DNA from: Candidatus Latescibacterota bacterium
GTDB lineage: Bacteria; Latescibacterota; 4484-107; B68-G9
Direction: 5' to 3'
Length of the DNA: 5,769 nucleotides
Assembly (NCBI GenBank): GCA_012961755.1
Contig: DTYS01000171.1
Coordinates: 1 to 5,769, forward strand
Shown here: positions 1 to 5,769 of the stretch, one piece after another
How positions within the stretch are numbered: position 1 is the stretch's first letter
Layout of the letters: every line of letters starts with the position of its first letter
Position numbers and translations under genes: made by a program
Notes under the pieces: generated by a model
Seen by the model: only the letters and a program-made list of their open reading frames with translations
Told to the model about the DNA's origin: nothing
Databases searched by the model: none

Positions 1-144
1 GCTGTACCTGAAGTCGGATACCACACGTCCTGGGAACACACCGATCCGTCCCCGCCTCGGGGCGTGAACCATTACAGGATCAGGGTACACCAGCGCAACG
101 GACAGGTGGCCTGGTCGTCACCCATATGGGTGGAGAACTCATAG
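1..144 (+). CDS. C-terminal end of a gene cut by the window edge; possible DUF3604/PHP-type metallohydrolase
   Basis: Plus frame 1 is open from the first base to a TAG at 142-144 and gives 47 residues with no start, so only the C-terminus is present. The tail contains HYRIRVHQRNG followed by VAWSSPIWVENS. This is a beta-strand, polar turn, beta-strand ending that reads like real protein. From memory, endings of the form YYxRVxQxDGxxAWSSPIWV are common in DUF3604 and related CehA/McbA-like PHP metallohydrolases; that family call rests on this short tail only. The metal-binding core would lie to the left of the window. It converges on the large minus-strand gene, with one base between the two stop codons. 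Reality as a coding end is fairly secure; the function is tentative. Confidence 0.72.
   Translation, partial: AVPEVGYHTSWEHTDPSPPRGVNHYRIRVHQRNGQVAWSSPIWVENS
119..132. repeat. 14-bp perfect palindrome at the convergent gene junction
   Basis: CACCCATATGGGTG equals its own reverse complement. As RNA it could form a 5-bp stem with an ATAT loop from either strand. It lies inside the last codons of the plus-strand gene (coding P-I-W-V) and just past the stop of the minus-strand gene. No T-tract follows on either strand, so it is not a standard intrinsic terminator. It may be a weak bidirectional end or stability element, or simply a coincidence of coding sequence. Confidence 0.35.
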
Positions 145-145
145 C

Positions 146-2719
146 TCACCACGAAAACGGCAGCACGCGCATGCCCGAAGCTATGCCGAGCATCAGGAAC
201 CATCCCTTCTTCGCTCCTTCCTCCACCCAGAGGTCCCATCCGACCCCTACCTGGGTCGAGACCGCCTTGCCCGCCAAGTTACGAAGGCCCTTGGCCGGAA
301 GCCTCAGGCTCATCACCACGCCCCAGCCGAAGGTCCTTACCACGCCGCACCTTTCCTGGGAAGGGGCGTGGGACATAAGCCCCACTAAGGAGATCCCGAA
401 GTCCTCCTGGTGATCCTCTTCGTTCAGCCACTCCCACTTGACCCCGGTGCCCACGGTGGAATATATGGTGGAGGGGGCGAAGAAGGCCACACCTGGCCTG
501 TAGGTGTACACGGGCATCTGGAACGTCCAGCTCCACTGGGACCTGTCCTGGACGATTATAGCTATCTCGGCCCTCTCCATCCCCCTGGTCCAGTCCCCCC
601 CGTACGAATATTCCGGAAGCTCGTTGTGCCTCACCTTTATCCGTAACGTATCCCAATTTTCTACCTTAAAGGTGAAGGGGACGTAAAGGGCGACATCTCC
701 TCCCGCCCGCACCAGCTTGGACGGCAGGTAGAGCACCCTCACGGGGCCCGCGCCTACGCCGGGATGCTTCCAAACCTCCACGGAGATGTCCTGGTCCCCG
801 TACTCCTCGGGGATACGCTCCTGGTGGAAGACGAGCCGTACCTTACGGGCATCTTCCACGTCCTTCATCACCCAACGCCAGCCGTCGGTTACGGGCTGAG
901 GTGGGAACGCATCCCCCCCATCTATGTAGGCGAACTTGGCCAGAGGGTAGGGGCGGACCGCCCTGTACAGCTTCCATCCCCTCCTCGTCTCGGGGAAGAC
1001 CTTACCCTCCTTAGTCAGCACTATCCATAGGGTGTCCACCCCGGCCTCGTAGACCTTAAGGTCCTTCACCTCTAAGATTAGGAGCGAGTCCATGGACGCC
1101 GAACGGTTGATCCTGATCCCCTCACAGGGAGGTTCGGTCAGGAACTTCACTCCCTCCAGACCGACCCCACGTATGCGTACGACGTCCCTTCCGGTTACGG
1201 GAAGTCTTCCGTCGTCCAGGACTGAAAGGACCTTGGGCCTCGCCTTCACGGTGAAGCCCGCCAGCCCGACGATGCTGCCCGAGGAATCCGATATCCTAAG
1301 GTGGTAGAACTTGGGAAGGACGTCGGGACCTACGGATATCTTGACCACGAGCTCTCCAGGTCCTGCCCCCGGTCCGACCATCTCGGCCGAAATCCCGGAC
1401 ACTTCCCCTTCCTCGCCGGGGAGGGCGAAGGAGAGGCTGTATCTTTCCCTCGGCTGGACCCCCTCAACCCTCAACTTCGCGTCCTCGCACGTCTCCCCCT
1501 GGAAGAGAGTATCCGGCTCTATGTAGGTGCTGGACAACCTCAGGTATATAGGGAGGGGGTTGGAACGCTGGCCCAGGCCGTCCACGAGCCTTAGGATATG
1601 CCTTCCCTCGGCTACCGTGTGGGCCTTCGGCGTGACGAGGGCCTCCATCCGCTCATCGGAGCGATATATCTCCTCCACCTCGAAGAAGGCTCCTCCGTTC
1701 AAGGTCCAAAGCCTCGCGGAGCCCAGGTTCTTCCCTTGCACCACAACCCTCTGAGCGAGGCCTACCGTCAGGGTATCCGGGGAGAACTTCAGGAGGATCG
1801 GGGCGGGGCCCAGGACCCTGAACCCGGTCCAGGGCTCGGAGCGGCTTCCATCTATGTTCTCGACGACTATAGAGATGTATCCAGGTGAGGTGACCGGAGG
1901 GACGAAGTTCCGTACCGAGAGCCTTCCTGGGCCGAGGAAATCGGTGGGAAAATGCTTATCCCCTACGAGCAGTTCAGCGCCGGGGGAGAAGTTCTTCCCG
2001 AGGACGGTCAGGGAGATGGGGGCTTTAGAGACGAGGGAGAACGTATCGGGACGCACGTCCGATATCACAGGCTGGGCCCTGGCTGAGACGGCGATCCGAG
2101 CCCAACCCTTATATGCCCCACAGGACGCGTCCCAGACCTCCAAGGTGCGCAGACCATTAGGAGCATCGGCCGAAACCCTTAAGAACACCACCAGCCCCCT
2201 CCGGGAGGAGGCCTGCTTCTCCCGGTCCACCAGGACCCCGTCCGGAGGGAGGACCTGCACCCTGTCGTCCCAGCTAAGTCCGGCTCCCCTCAGAAATACG
2301 GCATTCTCCTCCCCCGTATATACGTACGGTGGGTCCGGGGATAGCTGGACGAAGGCCACCTTCCTCGGAAGGGGTGCGCTCTCACCTCCTTTCCCCAGGG
2401 CGGTGACTCCCACCCAGCACACCTCCCCGGACTTCAACCTCAAGGAAGCAGATCTTTCCTCGCCCTTCAAGTTTAACGACGGTTTGAGTCCCTTCGTCCC
2501 GTCCAACCTCTTTTTAGAGATATAGATCCTGAATGCTTCAGCACGTGCGGAATAGCCGTCCCATCGCAGGATCAACCTTCCCTCGGAGGGCACGGGCTGG
2601 AATACGAAGTCCACCGGCGGAGGGGGTGGCGTCGAAACCTCGAGGGTGTCGGTGGAATCCACCTCCTGCGCTTCCAGAAGCCCGGAGAGGGCCAAGGTGA
2701 TGACGTACATCCAGCTCAA
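146..2719 (-). CDS. Large exported multi-Ig-like protein: FN3-like plus IPT/TIG-like repeats and a beta-rich C-terminal domain
   Basis: The product is 857 residues from a TTG start, or 854 from the in-frame ATG at 2710-2708. A stop lies just upstream in frame (2734-2732), so no longer form is possible. Residues 4-17 form a hydrophobic segment ending LLEA before QEV, a plausible signal peptide but without the usual basic residues. A Thr/Pro linker with five prolines follows (29-35). Residues 37-125 look like a fibronectin-III domain (LILRWDGY, then WVGVTALGKGGESAP). About five IPT/TIG-like Ig repeats then follow, near 127-213, 216-303, 305-394, 398-493 and 495-585; typical signs are PDTFSLVSKAPISLTVLGKN and PDTLTVGLAQRVVVQGKNLG. 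Residues 590-857 are a different beta-rich domain. Its last 110 or so residues alternate like short membrane or barrel strands and end in W. Likely envelope or surface located; no catalytic motif is seen. TIG domains often serve binding or scaffolding, so the ligand is unknown. Confidence 0.85.
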   Translation of the reverse strand: MSWMYVITLALSGLLEAQEVDSTDTLEVSTPPPPPVDFVFQPVPSEGRLILRWDGYSARAEAFRIYISKKRLDGTKGLKPSLNLKGEERSASLRLKSGEVCWVGVTALGKGGESAPLPRKVAFVQLSPDPPYVYTGEENAVFLRGAGLSWDDRVQVLPPDGVLVDREKQASSRRGLVVFLRVSADAPNGLRTLEVWDASCGAYKGWARIAVSARAQPVISDVRPDTFSLVSKAPISLTVLGKNFSPGAELLVGDKHFPTDFLGPGRLSVRNFVPPVTSPGYISIVVENIDGSRSEPWTGFRVLGPAPILLKFSPDTLTVGLAQRVVVQGKNLGSARLWTLNGGAFFEVEEIYRSDERMEALVTPKAHTVAEGRHILRLVDGLGQRSNPLPIYLRLSSTYIEPDTLFQGETCEDAKLRVEGVQPRERYSLSFALPGEEGEVSGISAEMVGPGAGPGELVVKISVGPDVLPKFYHLRISDSSGSIVGLAGFTVKARPKVLSVLDDGRLPVTGRDVVRIRGVGLEGVKFLTEPPCEGIRINRSASMDSLLILEVKDLKVYEAGVDTLWIVLTKEGKVFPETRRGWKLYRAVRPYPLAKFAYIDGGDAFPPQPVTDGWRWVMKDVEDARKVRLVFHQERIPEEYGDQDISVEVWKHPGVGAGPVRVLYLPSKLVRAGGDVALYVPFTFKVENWDTLRIKVRHNELPEYSYGGDWTRGMERAEIAIIVQDRSQWSWTFQMPVYTYRPGVAFFAPSTIYSTVGTGVKWEWLNEEDHQEDFGISLVGLMSHAPSQERCGVVRTFGWGVVMSLRLPAKGLRNLAGKAVSTQVGVGWDLWVEEGAKKGWFLMLGIASGMRVLPFSW

Positions 2720-2720
2720 G

Positions 2721-2732
2721 CTCCCCTCCCCC
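2721..2732 (-). promoter_or_regulatory. G-rich ribosome binding site that decides the start of the multi-Ig gene
   Basis: The minus strand reads GGGGGAGGGGAG here. Its GGAGG core (2729-2725) ends 5 nt before the TTG at 2719-2717, a spacing like the one at the preceding gene (4 nt). The same core is 14 nt from the ATG at 2710-2708, which is too far, though the second G-run (2726-2721) would sit 10 nt from that ATG. TTG is therefore preferred but not proven; the proteins differ by only three residues. Confidence 0.55.
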
Positions 2733-2733
2733 T

Positions 2734-2761
2734 AAAAAGACCACCGGACCAGGAGGTCCGG
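2734..2761 (-). terminator. Intrinsic (rho-independent) terminator after the TIM-barrel gene
   Basis: Read on the minus strand, CCGGACC, loop TCCT, GGTCCGG forms a perfect 7-bp GC-rich stem (2761-2744). It is followed by TGGTC and then five T (2738-2734). It begins 30 nt past the TGA of the TIM-barrel gene and is the natural 3' end of the topA-xer-hydrolase transcript. The T-tract abuts the Shine-Dalgarno region of the next gene. A transcript starting upstream would have to read through the hairpin to express the multi-Ig gene, so it could also act as an attenuator. Confidence 0.8.
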
Positions 2762-2791
2762 CAGTCGTCCTGATAGGTTTCCGGTCGGAGA

Positions 2792-4087
2792 TCAGAACTC
2801 CAGACGCCTCAGGTATCCAGATTCCCCACCGGAGATGTACAAAGGCTGGAACACGACCCCATCGCTGATCTCCTCTGCGACGCGTACGAGCCTCCTTATG
2901 ACGTCGGCAGGCCACCTTCCTCCCTTCAGGACGGGATAGAATGACAACCCATCTGGACTTAGAGCCTTAGCCTTGCGCAGCTCCCACTCAACTACCGCAT
3001 ATAGGTCCCCGAACTCCTCCTCGCATCCCGGCTCTCCGACCTTCAGTTCCTTTATGCTCGTGGGCATATCGAACCTGTCGTACCCGAAGAGCCTGTATAC
3101 TAAGGTTAAGGCCACTTCCTCGTCGAGCCCCTTCACCCACCTACATAGTCTGTCCGCCCACGCAGCGAAGTTGGCCAAATAATGTATCTCGAACCAGGGA
3201 AGGAGGGGACTTACGAAGTCCGAGAACTTACGGAAGTCCCTGTACCTGTGCCCGACCAGAAGGGCGAAGGACGGTACGTGGGAGTCGCTGCCGAAGACCT
3301 TGTCCGGGGCCTTCTCCTTGAAGTGGTCCCTTATGTTCTTCAGAGCGTTGGTTATAGAATCCGCCCTGAAGTTGAGCCAGTCTACAAGCTCCGGTCCTCC
3401 AAGTATGTGAAGGAGGTCGGTGAACCCGAGCTTGAGCTCGGAGAGCTCCCTTAAGGTCCCAGCGTCCGCCTTCTTCAGGTCCTTCAGAGCCCTCGTCACT
3501 CCGGTCTTCATCCTCTCCCAGTCGTACCCCCAGGAACGGGCGACCTGCGCGCACCTGTCGCATGCGCACCCGAAGAGGTTTTCCACGAACGCCGGATGGC
3601 TGTACCTCGCGTGGGTCAGGTCTATCCCCTCGACATCGTACCTCAGGACCGCATCGGTGTAGGCCAGGGCGAACCAACGGTTCGTCCTCTCGTCGTTGGG
3701 GCAGTAGACGAGCGTCCTGGATTCGTTGGAGAAGGGCGCGGGGGCGAACTCGCTCAGGGGACGCCCCGATATGTGGCGCACCATGAGCTCCGGGGCGTTC
3801 TCCGCCCCTCCCCACCAGGCGAACGCGGAAAGCCATACCGAGAACCCCTCCCTATGGGCCGCATCTATCGCCCTCCTCATGGCCGAGTCGTCCTCCGTGA
3901 GCGATAACCCGGGACCCATGCGATCCCTCACCTCGGGGGGCATGGGGTTCTCGGCCAGGACCTGGTCCGAGAGCTTAAAGGCTCCTCCAAGTATAACTAA
4001 GTTCACACCTTTATCCTTAAGCGCGGGCAGGAACTCCGGGTCCTCCAATATAGGCTTTGGACTCGCGTACACGCCTACGAGCTTCAT
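2792..4087 (-). CDS. Putative glycoside-hydrolase-like TIM-barrel protein with a CxCxxC motif
   Basis: This is a 431-residue protein without signal peptide or membrane segment, so presumably cytoplasmic. It opens with a beta-strand-like MKLVGVYASP, then repeated alpha/beta units: VNLVILGGAF (28-37), GFSVWLSAFAWWGG (81-94), TLVYCPNDE (125-133), YDVEGIDLTHARYSHP (150-165), KVFGSDSHVPSFALL (263-277), and near the end GLSFYPVLKGGRWP (380-393) and DGVVFQPLY (409-417). The order 'CPN/S..., long helix, YDVDGIxLDxxRY, then a short Cys-rich FGCACDRC' is a pattern I associate with uncharacterised glycoside-hydrolase-like TIM barrels (GHL10/DUF187-like). D156 is the best candidate for an acid residue at the end of beta-4, but no catalytic pair can be assigned. 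C174, C176 and C179 could bind metal or form a structural loop. The ATG at 4087-4085 overlaps the xer stop (ATGA), with AGGAGG just upstream; the 92 open codons before it lie inside xer and are non-coding in this frame. The substrate is unknown. Confidence 0.85.
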   Translation of the reverse strand: MKLVGVYASPKPILEDPEFLPALKDKGVNLVILGGAFKLSDQVLAENPMPPEVRDRMGPGLSLTEDDSAMRRAIDAAHREGFSVWLSAFAWWGGAENAPELMVRHISGRPLSEFAPAPFSNESRTLVYCPNDERTNRWFALAYTDAVLRYDVEGIDLTHARYSHPAFVENLFGCACDRCAQVARSWGYDWERMKTGVTRALKDLKKADAGTLRELSELKLGFTDLLHILGGPELVDWLNFRADSITNALKNIRDHFKEKAPDKVFGSDSHVPSFALLVGHRYRDFRKFSDFVSPLLPWFEIHYLANFAAWADRLCRWVKGLDEEVALTLVYRLFGYDRFDMPTSIKELKVGEPGCEEEFGDLYAVVEWELRKAKALSPDGLSFYPVLKGGRWPADVIRRLVRVAEEISDGVVFQPLYISGGESGYLRRLEF

Positions 4088-5025
4088 CTTTCCTCCTCGG
4101 CTTTCCTCTCGGCCCTGGGATGGGTCCGAGCGTAGATGCTCTTCAACTTCTCGGGGGTGACGTGGGTATAGACTTGGGTCGTGGAGAGGCGCGAATGTCC
4201 CAGTAGGTCCTTGACGGCCCTCAGGTCCGCTCCTCCGTCCAGGAGGTGGGTGGCGAAGGTATGTCTGAGGATGTGAGGGTGGGCGTCCCCCGGACTTAAG
4301 GTCCTGAGCAGGAGCCTGCGCACGAGCCCATAAGCCCCCCTCTCCGTGAGCCTGCCACCCCATGCGTTCAGGAAGAGGGCATGGGGGTCCTTCGGCCTCC
4401 GTCCTCCTTCGGATAGGATTTCCCCCCTCCTAAGCAAGTAGCTCCTGAGGGCCGAGAGCGCCGCCCTCCCGAGGGGGACTACCCTCTCCCTCTTCCCCTT
4501 ACCCTTCACCCTCACCGTTCCAGTCAGGAGGTCCAGGGAATCCACGTCCAACCTCACAAGCTCCCCTATCCTGAGCCCGGTCCCGTAGAGGAGCTCCAAG
4601 ATCGCCCTGTTCCTCAACTCTAGGATCGTATCCCTGGGCAAGGAATCCAACAGGACCCGCATCCTTTCCACATCAACGAACCTCGGGAGCCTCCCTCCTG
4701 CCTTAGGAGGACGCACGGATGATGCTGGGTTCCTCTCGACCGCTCCTTCCCTCCTCAGGAAGCCGAAGAACGACCTCACAGCAGATAACTTCCTCGCAAG
4801 GGACGCCCTGTCGTAACCACTTCGGGCGAGCGTTCCCAAGAAATGTCTGACGGCCAGACGGTCCACCTCGGGCGGACGGGGGTCGTCTAGGCCGAGCTCC
4901 TTCCTGAGGAAGTCTAAAAACTGTGCCACGTCCAGCATGTACGCCCTGACGGTGTGGGGGGAGGAGCCCTTACGTTTTAAGAAATCGCGGAAGATTTCCA
5001 TGTAATGAAGGAGACTTTCAGACAT
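4084..5025 (-). CDS. xerC: Xer-type tyrosine site-specific recombinase (XerC/XerD family)
   Basis: The product is 313 residues, close to the usual 295-310 for XerC/XerD. The N-terminal SAM-like core-binding domain spans about 1-95 (FRDFLKRKGSSPHTVRAY, then LARKLSAVRSFFGFL). The catalytic domain spans about 112-300. The full active-site set is present: R152 in GTGLRIGEL, K176 in the GKGK beta-hairpin, H251 and R254 in HILRHTFATH, H277 in LLGHS, and nucleophile Y286 in TTQVYTHV. The C-terminal tail, ending near HPRA, resembles the Xer exchange helix. Such enzymes cut and rejoin dif-like sites to resolve chromosome dimers, usually with FtsK. The ATG is chosen because AGGAGGT lies 8 nt upstream. 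The start overlaps the topA stop by 8 nt, and topA-xer adjacency is common in bacteria, favouring a housekeeping Xer over a phage or integron integrase. XerC, XerD or a lone Xer cannot be separated here; the symbol follows the topA-linked convention. Confidence 0.93.
   Translation of the reverse strand: MSESLLHYMEIFRDFLKRKGSSPHTVRAYMLDVAQFLDFLRKELGLDDPRPPEVDRLAVRHFLGTLARSGYDRASLARKLSAVRSFFGFLRREGAVERNPASSVRPPKAGGRLPRFVDVERMRVLLDSLPRDTILELRNRAILELLYGTGLRIGELVRLDVDSLDLLTGTVRVKGKGKRERVVPLGRAALSALRSYLLRRGEILSEGGRRPKDPHALFLNAWGGRLTERGAYGLVRRLLLRTLSPGDAHPHILRHTFATHLLDGGADLRAVKDLLGHSRLSTTQVYTHVTPEKLKSIYARTHPRAERKAEEER
4092..4097 (-). promoter_or_regulatory. Shine-Dalgarno site setting the TIM-barrel gene start
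   Basis: The minus strand reads AGGAGG then AAAG then ATG (4087-4085). The spacing is short (4 nt) but the match is strong. The site lies within the last codons of xer, and the ATG shares bases with the xer TGA as ATGA, as expected for translational coupling. This fixes the start at the conserved-looking MKLVGVY rather than at a more distant upstream codon. Confidence 0.8.
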
Positions 5026-5769
5026 CCGGCGTGACCTCCTCTTCGGACATCTCGGCCTTGCAACGGGGACAACTCAGGCGCACACCTTTCTTGGTCCTCC
5101 TCTCTAAGAGGTAGGAGAACCCGCACCTGGGGCAGGACTGAGGCACCGGACGGTCCCAGGTGGCGAAGGAACACTTGGGATAGTTGCTGCAGCCGTAGAA
5201 CGTCCGGCCTTTCTTGGTACGCCTCTCTATAAGCTCCCCGTCGCATCCCTGCTCGGGACAGGAAAGGCCCGTCCCCAGCGCACGGGAGTACCTGCACTCG
5301 GGGTAGCCTGAGCAGGCCAGGAACCTCCCGTACTTCCCCAGCTTCACCACAAGTTCGGAGCCACACTCGGGACACTTCTCCCCGGTGGGTTCGGGGGATT
5401 CCCTTTCGTTCAAGGGGCGGGTGTAGGAACACTCCGGGAACCCTGAACATGCGAGGAACCTCCCGTACCTCCCCCACTTGATGACGAGGAGCCTTCCGCA
5501 TTCGGGGCACCCTTCCCCGGTCTCCTCCTGAAGGCTCCTTTTAAGCTCTCCCCTGTGCTCCTCCGCCCACTTGAGGGTTTTGCTGAAGGTTCCGTAGAAC
5601 TCCTCCACGACCTTGACCCATTCCTCCTCCCCGGATTCCACCTTGTCCAAGTTCTCCTCCATCCGGGCGGTGAAGCTTACCTCAAATATGTCCGGAAAGA
5701 CCCTTACCAGGAGGGACTTTACCGCTCTGCCAAGTTCCGTGGGCACGAACCTCCCCTTCTCCTTGACTA
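5018..5769 (-). CDS. topA: DNA topoisomerase I (type IA), C-terminal part with four zinc-ribbon modules; 5' end outside window
   Basis: The open frame runs to the right edge, so 249 C-terminal residues are visible of a protein usually 700-850 long. The first visible residues, KGRFVPTELGRAV, then DIFEVSFTARMEENLDKV and EEEWVKVVEEFY, are the hallmark end of the type IA core. The active-site tyrosine and Toprim domain lie outside. Counting from the first full visible codon, four Cys4 modules follow: C87/C90/C107/C113, C132/C135/C152/C158, C170/C175/C193/C199, and C212/C215/C233/C236. The first two are near copies (KWGRYGRFLACSGFPEC and KLGKYGRFLACSGYPEC) exactly 45 residues apart. The third carries RTFYGCSNYPKCSFATWDRP, typical of TopA. 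The enzyme relaxes negative supercoils through a transient single-strand break; the ribbons bind single-stranded DNA. The GTG at 5746-5744 is internal, not a start. It is the first visible gene of the operon with xer. Confidence 0.96.
   Translation of the reverse strand, partial: VKEKGRFVPTELGRAVKSLLVRVFPDIFEVSFTARMEENLDKVESGEEEWVKVVEEFYGTFSKTLKWAEEHRGELKRSLQEETGEGCPECGRLLVIKWGRYGRFLACSGFPECSYTRPLNERESPEPTGEKCPECGSELVVKLGKYGRFLACSGYPECRYSRALGTGLSCPEQGCDGELIERRTKKGRTFYGCSNYPKCSFATWDRPVPQSCPRCGFSYLLERRTKKGVRLSCPRCKAEMSEEEVTPDV
5034..5040 (-). promoter_or_regulatory. Shine-Dalgarno site setting the xer start
   Basis: The minus strand reads AGGAGGT, followed by 8 nt and the ATG at 5025-5023. The match and spacing are near ideal, and the site lies inside the last codons of topA. 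It supports the first ATG over the in-frame ATG eight codons later (5001-4999). Confidence 0.82.

Noticed and set aside
140..142. A minus-strand ATG just after the multi-Ig stop, as the start of a downstream gene.
   Set aside because: It runs only 20 codons to a TGA, and the DNA is better explained as the end of the plus-strand gene.
241..258. Inverted repeat CGACCC / GGGTCG with a 6-nt spacer.
   Set aside because: It is a 6-bp stem inside coding sequence without a T-tract; a stem this short is expected by chance in GC-rich DNA.
1854..2525. A 223-codon plus-strand open frame.
   Set aside because: It is antisense to the Ig-repeat region, with Ser/Thr/Pro/Arg-rich composition and no recognisable motif; open frames opposite GC-rich genes are expected.
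3228..3836. A 202-codon minus-strand open frame inside the TIM-barrel gene.
   Set aside because: It is a shifted reading of the same DNA with Arg/Gly/Pro-rich composition; the barrel frame has coherent alpha/beta structure throughout.
4088..4363. An open 92-codon upstream extension of the TIM-barrel gene, which would make a 523-residue protein.
   Set aside because: It lies wholly inside the catalytic end of xer, its composition is low-complexity Pro/Arg/Gly typical of an off-frame reading, and the ATG at 4087 has its own AGGAGG and an ATGA junction.
4084..5025. The Xer gene as an integrase of a mobile element.
   Set aside because: It has typical XerC/XerD length and tail, is coupled to topA, and no attachment site, tRNA or phage gene is seen nearby.
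4977..5510. A 177-codon minus-strand open frame across the topA-xer junction.
   Set aside because: It is a shifted reading of the TopA zinc-ribbon region; the TopA frame carries the conserved Cys4 modules.
5744..5746. GTG as a start for a short 242-residue zinc-ribbon protein.
   Set aside because: The frame stays open to the window edge, and the residues before it (KGRF) continue the TopA core motif GRFVPTELG.

Overview
The window reads as a compact stretch of a GC-rich bacterial genome. By eye, arginine is often AGG and isoleucine is sometimes ATA, and the proteins are rich in charged residues and valine; this leans towards a thermophile, but no statistic was computed. The bacterial topA-xer pair rules out a typical archaeon. 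The large secreted protein ends in a beta-rich segment with a C-terminal aromatic residue, which would fit a diderm. A thermophilic lineage of the FCB or candidate-phylum type is a guess only.

Layout on the minus strand, in transcription order (right to left): the C-terminal part of topA (DNA topoisomerase I, 5' end outside the window); a complete Xer-type tyrosine recombinase whose start overlaps the topA stop by 8 nt; a 431-residue cytoplasmic TIM-barrel, glycoside-hydrolase-like protein whose ATG overlaps the xer stop as ATGA; a 72-nt gap holding a good intrinsic terminator (7-bp GC stem, 4-nt loop, T5 tract); and an approximately 857-residue exported protein of Ig-like repeats (one fibronectin-III-like, about five IPT/TIG-like) with a beta-rich C-terminal domain. 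On the plus strand at the left edge is the last 47 codons of another gene. It converges on the 857-residue gene with a single base between the two stop codons.

The topA-xer-hydrolase trio looks like one translationally coupled operon: every junction overlaps and each internal start has a strong Shine-Dalgarno sequence. Topoisomerase I relaxes negative supercoils, and the Xer protein is expected to resolve chromosome dimers, so the first two share a chromosome-maintenance theme. The third gene has no obvious tie to that theme; it may only be riding in the operon. The large surface or envelope protein lies after the terminator and is either separately transcribed or expressed by read-through.

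There is no gene-free stretch longer than 72 bases. I saw no tRNA, rRNA, CRISPR array, insertion sequence or attachment site. The least understood parts are the TIM-barrel protein and the multi-Ig protein; neither supports a confident claim of a new system.
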